64,000 nt of DNA, taken from positions 144,286-208,285 of the forward strand of contig NZ_JAIXTC010000018.1 in assembly GCF_027484365.1 (NCBI RefSeq), written 5' to 3'. Source of the DNA: Brevundimonas sp. (GTDB lineage Bacteria > Pseudomonadota > Alphaproteobacteria > Caulobacterales > Caulobacteraceae). The notes below the pieces were generated by a model that did no database searches, was not told the DNA's origin, and worked only from the letters and a program-made list of their open reading frames with translations. Position numbers and translations under genes: made by a program. Within the stretch, counting starts at the first letter, position 1. The number at the start of each line of letters is the position of its first letter. Shown one piece after another: positions 50,963 to 59,974 of the stretch.

Positions 50963-51999
50963 TGGGTTTCTCCGTTGAGGGCGATGCTGGATGGGGCGGC
51001 GCCGCAGGAACTGCGGACGACGAGTCGGGGTCGAATGGTTTCGCAGGCGGCGTCGGGCGTCGCCTGCGGGTCATTGGAAGCGGCGATCAGGGCGACCAGA
51101 CGGTCCATGGCGCGGCGGCCGGTCTCGGCGATCTCGATACGCAGGGTGGTCAGGGCCGGCCGGACGAGGGCTGCGATCGGCACGTCGTCGAAACCGACGA
51201 CGGCGACATCCTCGGGGCAGCGCACGCCCGCCTCCTGCAGCGCCAGCAGGGCGCCGACCGCCATGGTGTCGTTGGCGGCGAAGATGGCGTCCGGGCGCAC
51301 GCCCTCGGTCAGCAGCAGGGTCGTCGCCTCAAGGCCGGAGGCCTGGGTGAAGGCCCCGGCGACGACGGCCGGCTCCAGCCCCGCAGCCGTCATGGCCTGG
51401 ACGTAGCCGGCCTGCCGTTCGCGCGCCTCCAGGTTTCCCGACGGGCCGCCGATATGGACGATCCGCTTACGCCCGTGGGCCAGAAGATGCTCGACTGCGG
51501 CGACGGCGCCGCCGACATTGTCGACGACCATGGACGGCCGTCCGGCGTCATTGGCCCCGCCGTTCATCAGCAGCACCGGCAGGCGGCCTGCCAGACTGTG
51601 CGCCAGATTGGCGGAATCGAGATGGGGCGACAGGACGATCAGCCCGTCGACCCGGCCGCGCATGGAGCGGATGGCGGCGGCGGCCTCCGAGGCGTCATCG
51701 TGTGAACTCGACACGATCAGATGCAGGCCGTTTGCGCGCGCGGCCACGTCCATGCCCCGGATCAGCTCAGAGAAGAACTCGCCGAACAGGTCCGGCAGGA
51801 TGACGCCGACCGTGTCCGTCCGGCTGGTCGACAGGCTGCGGGCGCCGGAATGGGGAACGTAGGACAGGGCCTCGACGGCCTCGAGCACCTTCAGCCGGGT
51901 CGGTTCCGTCACGGCGCCGGCCCCCGTCAGCACGCGCGACACCGAGGCCACGGAGACCTGGGCGCGCTCCGCCACGTCACGGATCGTCGCCGGCTTCAT
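50959..51999 (-). CDS. LacI-family transcriptional regulator
   Basis: 346 residues. The N-terminal HTH and hinge are ATIRDVAERAQVSVASVSRVLTG and ALSYVPHSGARSLSTSRT, then a periplasmic-binding-protein-like ligand domain (VGVILPDLFGEFFSELIRGM, AIFAANDTMAVGALLALQEAG, VAVVGFDDVPIAALVRPALTT). It is the first gene of the receptor/ABC/hydrolase run, overlaps the receptor gene and is divergent from the GH1 beta-glucosidase. It most likely represses the locus until an oligosaccharide binds. A palindrome TGTAATCGGTTACA in the intergenic gap is the best operator candidate. Confidence 0.93.
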   Translation of the reverse strand: MKPATIRDVAERAQVSVASVSRVLTGAGAVTEPTRLKVLEAVEALSYVPHSGARSLSTSRTDTVGVILPDLFGEFFSELIRGMDVAARANGLHLIVSSSHDDASEAAAAIRSMRGRVDGLIVLSPHLDSANLAHSLAGRLPVLLMNGGANDAGRPSMVVDNVGGAVAAVEHLLAHGRKRIVHIGGPSGNLEARERQAGYVQAMTAAGLEPAVVAGAFTQASGLEATTLLLTEGVRPDAIFAANDTMAVGALLALQEAGVRCPEDVAVVGFDDVPIAALVRPALTTLRIEIAETGRRAMDRLVALIAASNDPQATPDAACETIRPRLVVRSSCGAAPSSIALNGETQ

Positions 52000-52118
52000 G
52001 CCGCGGGTCCGATCAGCGCACGGCCGTCTGAGCTGTGGGTCAAGGTGCGTTGCACGCGTGTGTCCTGAAACGTCCCGTTCGTACCGGCCCCCTTATCGAA
52101 GGTCCGTCGACAAAAACC

Positions 52119-52132
52119 TGTAATCGGTTACA
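52119..52132. promoter_or_regulatory. Putative LacI-family operator
   Basis: TGTAATCGGTTACA: arms TGTAA / TTACA around a CG centre, the usual form of LacI-family sites. It lies about 120 bp from the lacI start and 135 bp from the beta-glucosidase start, so it could control both divergent units. Nothing else in this 267-bp gap is assignable with confidence. Confidence 0.6.
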
Positions 52133-52266
52133 TCGCACACTGGTAATGCCGCCCGCAAGTGCCGTAGTTTGGCCATACGACGGAAAACTCCCCTGCGTGA
52201 CCTCACTGCATCGCTTCCCGCCTCCCCGCCGAAGCCATCGCTCCGACCACTGATGAAAGCCTTTCG

Positions 52267-53613
52267 ATGACCGCCAACTATCAATTTCCAGAGGGTTTTT
52301 TGTGGGGAGCGGCGACGGCCGCCTATCAGATCGAGGGCTCGTCCATGGCGGACGGAGCGGGGGAATCCACCTGGGATCGCTTCTGCCAGATTCCCGGCAA
52401 TATGAAGGACGGCGACACCGGCGACGTGGCCTGCGACCACTACAATCGCTGGCGCGAGGACGTCGAACTGATGAAACGGCTGGGGCTCAAGGCCTACCGA
52501 TTCTCGGTCAGCTGGAGCCGGGTCATGCCGGACGGCACGGGTCGGCTGAACGAGGCGGGGCTGAAATTCTACGACAATCTGATCGACGCCCTGATCGAGG
52601 CGGGGATCGAGCCGCTCTGCACCCTCTATCACTGGGATCTGCCGGCGGCGCTCGACGATCGCGGCGGCTGGCTGAACCCCGAGATCGCCGACTGGTTCGC
52701 CAACTACGGCCAGGTCCTGTTCGAACGGTTCAAGGGTCGGGTGAAGACCTGGGGCACGATCAACGAGCCCTGGGTCATCGTCGACGGCGGCTATCTGCAC
52801 GGGGTCCTGGCCCCCGGCCACAGGTCCCACTACGAGGCCGTGATCGCCGGCCACAACGTCCTGCGCGCCCACGGGGCCGCCGTCCGACGCTTCCGCGAGG
52901 TCGGCGAGGGCCGAATCGGCATCGTCCTCAACATCGAGCCCAAATATCCGGCCAGCGACAGGCCGGAGGACGAGGCCGCCCGCAGACGCGCCGAGGCCCA
53001 GATGAACCGCTGGTTCCTCGACCCCCTGATGGGCCGCGGCTATCCGGCGGAGCTTCACGAGGTCTACGGCGACGCGATGCGCGACTTCCCGGCCGAGGAC
53101 TTCGACCTGATCGCCACCCCGACCGACTGGATGGGGCTGAACTGGTACACGCGCGCGGTGCCCGAGAACGCGCCCGACGCCTGGCCCGTCCGCGCCCGGC
53201 CGGTGAAACAGGTCCAGCACGCCCACACGGAAACCGGCTGGGAGGTCTATCCCCCTGCCCTCACCGACACCCTGGTCTGGCTGCATGAGCAGACCAACGG
53301 CCTGCCGTTGATGATAACCGAGAACGGCTCGGCCTGGTACGATCCGCCCCATGCCATCGACGGACGCATCCACGACCCGATGCGGGTCGACTATCTGACC
53401 AACCACCTGAAGGCGGTTCACGACGCCCTCGGCAAGGGCGTCAGGCTCGAGGGCTATATGGCCTGGTCGCTGCTCGACAATCTCGAATGGTCGCTGGGCT
53501 ATTCGAAGCGGTTCGGCATCACCCACGTCAACTTCCTGACCCAGGAGCGGACGATCAAGGACTCAGGCTACCTCTACGCCGAGGTGATCCGCACCAACGG
53601 GGCCTGCCTCTAG
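52267..53613 (+). CDS. GH1 beta-glucosidase
   Basis: A 448-residue family GH1 retaining beta-glycosidase: FLWGAATAAYQIEGS at the N-terminus, acid/base glutamate in GTINEPWVI, nucleophile glutamate in LMITENGSAW, and AWSLLDNLEWSLGYSKRFG at the C-terminus. No signal peptide, so it should act in the cytoplasm on disaccharides or short oligosaccharides brought in by the ABC importer. It is divergent from lacI with a shared putative operator. It converges with the carboxylesterase gene, overlapping by 4 bp. Confidence 0.95.
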   Translation: MTANYQFPEGFLWGAATAAYQIEGSSMADGAGESTWDRFCQIPGNMKDGDTGDVACDHYNRWREDVELMKRLGLKAYRFSVSWSRVMPDGTGRLNEAGLKFYDNLIDALIEAGIEPLCTLYHWDLPAALDDRGGWLNPEIADWFANYGQVLFERFKGRVKTWGTINEPWVIVDGGYLHGVLAPGHRSHYEAVIAGHNVLRAHGAAVRRFREVGEGRIGIVLNIEPKYPASDRPEDEAARRRAEAQMNRWFLDPLMGRGYPAELHEVYGDAMRDFPAEDFDLIATPTDWMGLNWYTRAVPENAPDAWPVRARPVKQVQHAHTETGWEVYPPALTDTLVWLHEQTNGLPLMITENGSAWYDPPHAIDGRIHDPMRVDYLTNHLKAVHDALGKGVRLEGYMAWSLLDNLEWSLGYSKRFGITHVNFLTQERTIKDSGYLYAEVIRTNGACL

Positions 53614-55133
53614 GGTCTGATCCGCGCATAGAACTGCTCGATCAGGTCCAGCCGCTCGTGGAACGGGACCGGTTTCGCGACCGGCCCGTCATTGGTGAAC
53701 TCCAGCAGCTGGTCCGGCGCGTCGCCGAACTCCGGCCAGGCCGGACGGTCGCCGCCGTTCGGATCGTCCGCCTTCGCGAAGGTCGTCCAGTAGTCGGCCA
53801 TCGCCGTCGCCGCCCGGTCGTCCCGTTCGCCCATCGGCCGCCCCACGGTGTGGAGATTGTCGAAGACATAGGGCCGCTCCGACGCATGGGTCGCCCCGCC
53901 GCTCGGCTCGGGGTTGGATTCAGGCACGACGTCGAAACGATAGAGCCAGGTCGGCTGACCGGCCCGCGCATGCAATCGCGCCAGATGCCTGGCCGGCTCG
54001 TTGAAGATCAGGTCGCTGATGACGTTGGCGTCATAGCCCGCCTGCCCCGAATAGGCGGCGACGAGGGCGTCATACTCGGCGTCGGTCATCACGTCGTCGG
54101 TCCGGCCATAGGCGCCGGCGTCCGTCGGCCGGATCCACCAGAACTCGGCGCTGTTGGTGCCGATGACCAGGGGGACCGGGGCCTGCCGTCCGGCCGCGAA
54201 GGCCTCGACCACGTCCTCGGGCAGGACCGTGCCGTCGACGATCAGGTTGTCGCTGTAGAAGGCCGGCATCGGCGACAGCAGCCGCTCGGCGGGCAGGGCG
54301 CGCAGGTCGTCCGCCGTCGCATTCGGCAGCCCCGCTGACCGCGCGAAGGCGACCCCCAGCGTCTGGGCCGAGGGGCGTCCGGGACGATCGTCGTCCAGCA
54401 GGGCGGACCTTTGCCGCCCCAGACCCGACTGAATCACGGCGCGCTGGAACAGGCCGCGCGCGGCGGGCGCGACCATCAGCTGGGCGACGGCCGCACCACC
54501 GGCCGATTCACCGAAGATCGTGACCTGCCCCGGATCGCCGCCGAAGGCCGCGATATTGTCCCGGACCCATTCCAGGGCCGCGATCTGGTCCATCACGCCA
54601 TAGTTTCCGGCCGGCTCGACGGGCCCGCGCTCGAACGCCAGGGCCGGATGATCGAAGAAGCCCAGTCGCCCGAGCCTGTAGTTGATCGTCACCAGCACCA
54701 CGCCACGCCGCGCCAGGTTCGTCCCGTCATAGAGCGGCGGCGTGCCCGACCCGTTATTGTACCCGCCGCCGTGAATCCAGACCATCACCGGCAGCGGCTC
54801 GGCTCGCGCCGACGGTCGCCAGACGTTCAACGTCAGACAGTCCTCGCTCGCCGGCTCAGGTCCCACGCCCGGGTCGCCGTTGGCCGGCGCCTGGATGCAG
54901 ATTGCGCCGACGCGGCTCGCATCGCGCTCCCCGGTCCACGCGGCGGGAGGCTGGGGCGGACGCCAGCGCAGGTCCCGAACGGGCGGCGCCGCAAAGGGGA
55001 TGCTCTTGAAGGATTCGATGTCACCGGCCTGCCGCCCGACCAGTCGTCCTTGCGCCACCTGGATTTGCGGATTGTCTGAGGAGACGGGCGACAGCGTCAT
55101 CTGGGCGGCCAGGGCGAGACTTGCGAGGAACAT
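53610..55133 (-). CDS. Type-B carboxylesterase
   Basis: 507 residues with a hydrophobic N-terminus (MFLASLALAAQMTLS) suggesting export. Alpha/beta-hydrolase motifs: the type-B start QGRLVGRQAGDIESFKSIPFA, SEDCLTLNVWRP, the oxyanion IHGGGYNNG, and the nucleophile elbow FGESAGGAAVA; the catalytic His lies in the SGGATHASERPYVF region. It hydrolyses carboxylic esters, and could remove acyl groups from glycans or aryl glucosides entering the locus, which is inference. It converges with the GH1 gene. Confidence 0.9.
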   Translation of the reverse strand: MFLASLALAAQMTLSPVSSDNPQIQVAQGRLVGRQAGDIESFKSIPFAAPPVRDLRWRPPQPPAAWTGERDASRVGAICIQAPANGDPGVGPEPASEDCLTLNVWRPSARAEPLPVMVWIHGGGYNNGSGTPPLYDGTNLARRGVVLVTINYRLGRLGFFDHPALAFERGPVEPAGNYGVMDQIAALEWVRDNIAAFGGDPGQVTIFGESAGGAAVAQLMVAPAARGLFQRAVIQSGLGRQRSALLDDDRPGRPSAQTLGVAFARSAGLPNATADDLRALPAERLLSPMPAFYSDNLIVDGTVLPEDVVEAFAAGRQAPVPLVIGTNSAEFWWIRPTDAGAYGRTDDVMTDAEYDALVAAYSGQAGYDANVISDLIFNEPARHLARLHARAGQPTWLYRFDVVPESNPEPSGGATHASERPYVFDNLHTVGRPMGERDDRAATAMADYWTTFAKADDPNGGDRPAWPEFGDAPDQLLEFTNDGPVAKPVPFHERLDLIEQFYARIRP

Positions 55134-55233
55134 GGGGCGATCCTAACCGGACGGGTCCACGAAACAATCGTCACCCTCCCCGGGAACCAATCGTCGCCTT
55201 GTGCGCTGCCCCGGATCGGGGAAGAGGTTACGC

Positions 55234-56745
55234 GTGCGGGCACTTGATCAGGCGATAGACTTGGCGGCGGCGTTCGAGGCCTCGTCCAACCCCTATATGC
55301 TGCTGACCCCCGACCTGCGCTACGCGGGGATGAACGCCGCCTATCTGTCTGCGGTCGGCATGTGCCGGGACCAGCTCATCGGCCAGCCCATCTTCGACAT
55401 CTTCACCGGCGGACCGACCGAGGCCGGGGCCGAGAACGTCCGCCAGCTCCGGGCGTCCTTCGAAAAGGTCCTGGCGACCGGCGAACGCGATCATCTGGCG
55501 CTGATTCACTTCGCCATACCGGTTACGGGCCCCGACGGGGCCGTGATCCACGAGGATCGCTACTGGAGCGCCAGCCACACGCCGCTGCACGACGCCGACG
55601 GCAAGATCGTGCTGATCCTCCAGCACACATCGGACATCACCGAACTGGAGCGCCTGCGGCGGGCGCGGGACGACGCGCCGAGCGTCAGCGCCCTGGACAT
55701 GATCCTGGGCGGCGGCGTCATGAGCCGGGCCCATGCCGTTCAGGAGGACAATCGCCGCCTCGAGACCGAGCGCAACCGCCTCGTCGAGATGTTCATGCAG
55801 GCGCCCGGCTTCGTCGCCATCCTGTCCGGCCCCGATCATGTGTTCCAGATGCACAACGAGGCCTATGCCCGCATCGTCGGTCGCAACGACATCACCGGGA
55901 AGACAATCCATGAGGCGCTTCCCGACCTCGCGGGGCAGGGCTTTTACGAGCGTCTCGATTCCGTCTTCGCGACCGGCGAACCTTATGAGGGCAAGGGGGT
56001 GCCGGTCACCTTCCGGCCGAACGGGGCCGAACGGGCACAGAGCCGCTACGTCGACTTCATCTATCAGCCGGTCCGCGACAATCATGGCGCCGTCGTGGGC
56101 ATCTTCGTCCAGGGCCACGACGTCACGGAAACAATCCATGCGGCGCAACGCCAGCGGCTGATGATCGACGAGCTGAATCACCGGGTGAAGAACACCCTGG
56201 CCACGATCCAGTCGATCGCCATGCAGACCGCCCGATCGCACGCGGACCCCAAGACGTTCGCCGAGAGCTTCCAGGCCCGGCTGATGAGTCTCTCCCACAC
56301 CCACGACCTCCTGACCCTCAGTCACTGGCAGGGCGCCGATCTCCGCGCCGTTCTGGAGCACGAGACGGACGCCCACGGCCCGGCCCGAATCGCCCTGCAC
56401 GGCCCGCCTGTTGCGCTCGAACCGGCAGCCGCCCTGTCACTGGGGATGATCTTCCACGAACTGGCGACCAATGCCGCGAAATACGGCGCCCTGTCCGCGC
56501 AGGATGGACGGGTCTGCGTCGACTGGACGGTCGCCAATCAGGCCAGCCGGACACTGAACGTTGTCTGGCGCGAGGCCGGCGGCCCCCCGGTCGAGACCCC
56601 GACCCGGCGAGGCTTCGGGAGCCGGCTCATTGAAAGGAACGTCCGCCACGATCTGGCGGGCGAGGTCAAACTCAGCTACGCAAGCGACGGTTTTATCGCG
56701 GAATTCTGCATTCCGCTTGATAAGGATACGCAACAGCATGTCTGA
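55234..56745 (+). CDS. HWE-family sensor histidine kinase with two PAS domains
   Basis: About 503 residues, cytoplasmic. PAS 1 (residues 10-140) begins NPYMLLTPDLRYAGMNAAYL, PAS 2 (about 185-310) has PGFVAILSGPDHVFQMHNEAY, and the kinase domain shows the HWE hallmarks: LNHRVKNTLATIQSIA with the phosphoacceptor, IFHELATNAAKYGAL, and VVWREAGGP. The GTG at 55234 is preferred over 55201 because AGAGG lies at proper distance. It overlaps a single-domain receiver gene by 8 bp, so the two are very likely partners. HWE kinases in this group often respond to light, redox or general stress; no LOV cysteine motif is seen. Confidence 0.9.
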   Translation: MRALDQAIDLAAAFEASSNPYMLLTPDLRYAGMNAAYLSAVGMCRDQLIGQPIFDIFTGGPTEAGAENVRQLRASFEKVLATGERDHLALIHFAIPVTGPDGAVIHEDRYWSASHTPLHDADGKIVLILQHTSDITELERLRRARDDAPSVSALDMILGGGVMSRAHAVQEDNRRLETERNRLVEMFMQAPGFVAILSGPDHVFQMHNEAYARIVGRNDITGKTIHEALPDLAGQGFYERLDSVFATGEPYEGKGVPVTFRPNGAERAQSRYVDFIYQPVRDNHGAVVGIFVQGHDVTETIHAAQRQRLMIDELNHRVKNTLATIQSIAMQTARSHADPKTFAESFQARLMSLSHTHDLLTLSHWQGADLRAVLEHETDAHGPARIALHGPPVALEPAAALSLGMIFHELATNAAKYGALSAQDGRVCVDWTVANQASRTLNVVWREAGGPPVETPTRRGFGSRLIERNVRHDLAGEVKLSYASDGFIAEFCIPLDKDTQQHV

Positions 56746-57115
56746 GGGTTTGACGGGCCGCCGTATCCTGGTGGTCGAGGACGAGTCGCTGGTCGCCATG
56801 CTGCTGGAAACCATTCTCGAAGACATGGGCGCGGTGCCCGTCGGCGCGGTCGCCACGGTCGACGAGGCTCTGGAAGTCGTCGCCGACGATCCCCTGCTGG
56901 ACGGCGCCCTGCTGGACGTCAACGTGGCCGGCAGGGAAGTCTTCCCTGTCGCCGAGGCCCTGAAGTCCAAGGGGATCCCGTTCGTCTTCTCGACCGGTTA
57001 TGGCGAAGGAGGCCTCCCCGACCACTGGCGCGGTCAGGCCACCATCCAGAAGCCCTTCACCGAGGACGCGGTGAAAGCGGCCCTGTTCAAGGCTCTGGGC
57101 GTCGCCCGCGTCTGA
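56738..57115 (+). CDS. Single-domain response regulator
   Basis: A 125-residue receiver without an output domain: RRILVVEDESLVAMLLETILEDMG, phospho-acceptor Asp in GALLDVNVAGRE, and the conserved Thr and Lys in FVFSTGYGEGG and TIQKPF. It begins inside the end of the HWE kinase gene (ATG at 56738), the usual arrangement of HWE kinase-receiver pairs in alphaproteobacteria, where the receiver may act as a phosphate sink or shuttle. Its last 29 bp overlap the convergent oxidoreductase gene. Confidence 0.92.
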   Translation: MSEGLTGRRILVVEDESLVAMLLETILEDMGAVPVGAVATVDEALEVVADDPLLDGALLDVNVAGREVFPVAEALKSKGIPFVFSTGYGEGGLPDHWRGQATIQKPFTEDAVKAALFKALGVARV

Positions 57116-58685
57116 TGTCCTTCAGCACGGCGCGGGCTGCATTGTGTCCCGGCGCACCGGTGACCCCGCCCCCGGGATGCGCCCCTGATCCGCACAGATA
57201 GAGGCCGGGCACGGGCATGCGGTGATCGGCATGGCCCAGAACCGGCCGTGCGCTGAACAGCTGGTCCAGCGTCAGCCGGCCGTGGAAGATGTCGCCTCCG
57301 ACCAGGCCGAAACGACGTTCCAGATCGCGCGGCCCGAGGGCCAGCCGCCCCAGCACCGAGGCCTTGAAGCCCGGCGCATGGGCCTCGACCGTCTCGATCA
57401 TCAGGTCCGCCACCGTATCGCGATGTTCGTCGCCCAGCGTCGGATCTACATGCTGGCAGAACAGGCTGGCGACATGCTGTCCCGATGGCGCGAGGGTGTC
57501 GTCCAGGGTCGAGGGGATGAGCATCTCGACGATCGGCTGCGACGACCAACCGTTCAGCCGCGCCTCCGCATGGGCCCGATCCATATAGGCGAGGCTGGGC
57601 GCGATGATGATGCCGGCCGTGTGGTGGTCGCCGGGCTCCGGCAGGACCGTGAACCGGGGCAGTTCCGACAGGGCGACGTTCATCCGGAACGTCCCTGACC
57701 CCGATGCATAGCGGCTCATCCGCTCCGTGAAATCGGCCGGCACGACCGCCGGATCGACCAGCCGGTCGAACAGCAGGCGCGGATGCAGGTTCGAGACGAC
57801 GGCACGGCCCCTGATCGTGTCGCCCGCCGTCGTCACCGCCCCGACCGCCCTGCCCTTCTCCGTCAGGACCTCGGCGACCTCGGTGTCGAGCCGGATATCG
57901 ACTCCCTGCTCACGACAGGCGGCGGCCATGGCCTGTGTGATCGCCCCCATGCCGCCGATCGCATGGCCCCAGACGCCCTTGCGTCCGTTCACCTCGCCGA
58001 AGACGTGGTGCAGCAGGACGTAGGCGGACCCCGGCGTATAGGGGCTGGCATAGTTGCCGACGACGCTGTCGAACCCGAACAGGGCCTTGATCGGATCACT
58101 CTCGAACCAGCCGTCCAGCCAGTCGCCGGCCGACTTGGCGAACAGGTCCAGCACGTCACGCCGCCCGGTCAGGTCCAGCCCGCCCAGCCGCCTGGCCACC
58201 GAGGCCGACTTCAGCATTTCCGGCAGGGCCTCGAGCCAGCCGCCGCACGGCAGGTTCGGCGGCGTTTCCAGCACCAGCGCCCGCAGCACCGCCGCCACCG
58301 CCTCCAGCCGCGCCTCATAGTCCGGCAACCGCTCCGCATCCCGCGCCGAGACCCTCGCCACCTGCGCCTGGGTCCGTCCCTCGCCGGCCGTGAAATAGTC
58401 CCCGTCGAGCGGCAGGAAGTTCGACATCCGCCGCTCGACCACCCTGAGCCCATGCCGGGCCAGTTCCAGGTCGGCGATGATCTTCGGGTTCAGCAGGCTG
58501 ACTGTGTAGCTGGCGGTCGAGTTGCGGAAGCCGGGATGGAATTCCTCCGTCACCGCCGCTCCGCCGACGACGCCGCACCGCTCCAGCACCGTGACTTTCA
58601 GCCCGGCCCGCGCCAGATAGAAGGCGCAGACCAGCCCGTTGTGGCCGCCCCCTAGGATGACGACGTCGGTTTCGGTCGCCGCCAT
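57087..58685 (-). CDS. FAD-dependent oxidoreductase, phytoene desaturase-like (PYROXD2-type)
   Basis: 532 residues with an N-terminal dinucleotide-binding motif VVILGGGHNGLVCAFYLARAGLKVTVLE and the family tail LCGSGAHPGGGVTGAPGHNAA. The middle (GVWGHAIGGMGAITQAMAAACR) matches the PYROXD2/CrtI-like branch. Though annotated in many genomes as phytoene dehydrogenase, it lacks a carotenoid operon context; the neighbour is an NDUFAF6-like protein. It overlaps the receiver gene by 29 bp and shares one base (TGATG) with the upstream gene. Substrate unknown. Confidence 0.87.
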   Translation of the reverse strand: MAATETDVVILGGGHNGLVCAFYLARAGLKVTVLERCGVVGGAAVTEEFHPGFRNSTASYTVSLLNPKIIADLELARHGLRVVERRMSNFLPLDGDYFTAGEGRTQAQVARVSARDAERLPDYEARLEAVAAVLRALVLETPPNLPCGGWLEALPEMLKSASVARRLGGLDLTGRRDVLDLFAKSAGDWLDGWFESDPIKALFGFDSVVGNYASPYTPGSAYVLLHHVFGEVNGRKGVWGHAIGGMGAITQAMAAACREQGVDIRLDTEVAEVLTEKGRAVGAVTTAGDTIRGRAVVSNLHPRLLFDRLVDPAVVPADFTERMSRYASGSGTFRMNVALSELPRFTVLPEPGDHHTAGIIIAPSLAYMDRAHAEARLNGWSSQPIVEMLIPSTLDDTLAPSGQHVASLFCQHVDPTLGDEHRDTVADLMIETVEAHAPGFKASVLGRLALGPRDLERRFGLVGGDIFHGRLTLDQLFSARPVLGHADHRMPVPGLYLCGSGAHPGGGVTGAPGHNAARAVLKDIRRGRRPEP

Positions 58686-59317
58686 CAGATCCGGCCTCTC
58701 AACGTCGCCCAGATCAACGTCAGCCGCTTGACCGGTTCAGGCGCCCCGGTCGCCAGCCCGGCGTGCGCCACCGCTGGAAAGGCCTCGGCCGGAAGGGTCC
58801 TGAGCGCCCGGTTCGCGGCCGGTCTCAAGGCCGCGGCTTCATCCCTTCGGCCCACCTGGTTCAGCCCCCGAACCCGTCCCGCCTCGGCGACGGCGTCATC
58901 GTGGCCCGCTCCGGCCAGGACACGCACAGCCGCCTGCATCGGCCCGACATAGAAGGCGTCCAGATCGTGCGGTTCGCTGTGCACCCGGCCGATATGGGCC
59001 TCGATCAGGGCGTCGAACGGCGCGCGGTCGAGGCTGCGACGGGCGACCAGATCGGTCAGGGCCTCCAGCACCGGATGGCCCTTCCTCGCGACCCCGGCGA
59101 ACACCCCGTCCATCTGCTCGCGCCACCACGCATAGCGCATCTCTGCCAGCAGGGGCTGGGTCACCCGAGCGGGAATGCTCATCAGCTCCGCCTCGAAGGC
59201 GTAGAGGGCGATCAGGTCCGCCCGCGCCTGCGCATCACCGACGAACCGGCTGGACAGCCAGCGGTCGGGATCGGCCGCGCGGACCTGATCGTCGAGACTG
59301 GTAGCCGGATCAGCCAA
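58685..59317 (-). CDS. Squalene/phytoene synthase-like protein (NDUFAF6 type)
   Basis: 210 residues, shorter than CrtB. Family features are DRWLSSRFVGDAQARADLIALYAFEAEL and EMRYAWWREQMDGVF; the aspartate-rich motifs needed for prenyl transfer (DxxxD) are not clear. This fits the NDUFAF6 branch, a complex I assembly factor in mitochondria, with alphaproteobacterial relatives of unclear role. It overlaps the upstream membrane protein gene by 8 bp and the downstream oxidoreductase gene by 1 bp, so the three are probably one operon. Confidence 0.82.
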   Translation of the reverse strand: MADPATSLDDQVRAADPDRWLSSRFVGDAQARADLIALYAFEAELMSIPARVTQPLLAEMRYAWWREQMDGVFAGVARKGHPVLEALTDLVARRSLDRAPFDALIEAHIGRVHSEPHDLDAFYVGPMQAAVRVLAGAGHDDAVAEAGRVRGLNQVGRRDEAAALRPAANRALRTLPAEAFPAVAHAGLATGAPEPVKRLTLIWATLRGRI

Positions 59318-59927
59318 ACAGGGTCTGGTACATCGCCATGGAGGTCAGCATGGGCAGGCTGAGCAGCAGGTTGGTGCGGCTGGCCAGCATGGCGACCCGC
59401 GCGGCCTTCGCCTTCTTCTCGTCGTCGACCACGACGATGCCCAGGGCCCGCTTCTGGTTCGGCCAGATGATGCCCCAGACGTTGAGGAACATGACGATCG
59501 CCAGCCAGACGCCGACGCCCATCAGGGCGAAGCCCTGATCACCCTGGACCAGACCCCCGGCGAAGCCGAAGCTCAGCACCTCCATCGAATAGACGTGGCC
59601 CTTCAGCAGCATGACCGCGAGGCCCGCCAACACGGTGAACAGGGCCGCCCAGCGGAACCAGAACAGGGCCTCGGGCGCGATGTATTTGGAGATGGCCGGC
59701 TTCAGCTCGCCCGGGATCGACGGCATGACGCGGATCTGGACGAAGTTGAAATAGTACAGCAGCCCGATCCACAGGATGCCGAAGCCGACGTGGAACCAGC
59801 GGGCCACCGCCTGCCAGAACTGCAGGGCGTCGACCTCCGCAATGCGGAAGAAGGCGAAGATCATCACCGCCGCCAGCACGAGGCTGAGGATCAGCGTGTT
59901 CCTGAAATTAGAAAGCAGATTGGCCAT
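59310..59927 (-). CDS. Membrane protein related to the urate hydroxylase PuuD domain
   Basis: 205 residues with about five TM helices: LILSLVLAAVMIFAFFRI, WFHVGFGILWIGLLYYFNFVQI, LFTVLAGLAVMLLKG, MGVGVWLAIVMFLNVWGIIWPNQKRA. WIGLLYYFNF and NVWGIIWPNQ are typical of the PuuD/DUF989 membrane domain; no C-terminal cytochrome c CxxCH motif is present, so urate oxidation is doubtful. Conserved histidines in helices could bind haem. First gene of a three-gene run. Confidence 0.72.
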   Translation of the reverse strand: MANLLSNFRNTLILSLVLAAVMIFAFFRIAEVDALQFWQAVARWFHVGFGILWIGLLYYFNFVQIRVMPSIPGELKPAISKYIAPEALFWFRWAALFTVLAGLAVMLLKGHVYSMEVLSFGFAGGLVQGDQGFALMGVGVWLAIVMFLNVWGIIWPNQKRALGIVVVDDEKKAKAARVAMLASRTNLLLSLPMLTSMAMYQTLFG

Positions 59928-59974
59928 GTGTTCGCCCCTCCCCAGGGAATCGTGAAGGGGCGAACTCTAGCTGA

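Noticed and set aside
57087-59317. Carotenoid biosynthesis cluster (crtI-crtB)
   Set aside because: The synthase-like protein is short and lacks clear DxxxD motifs, and no other crt genes are present; PYROXD2/NDUFAF6 branches fit better.
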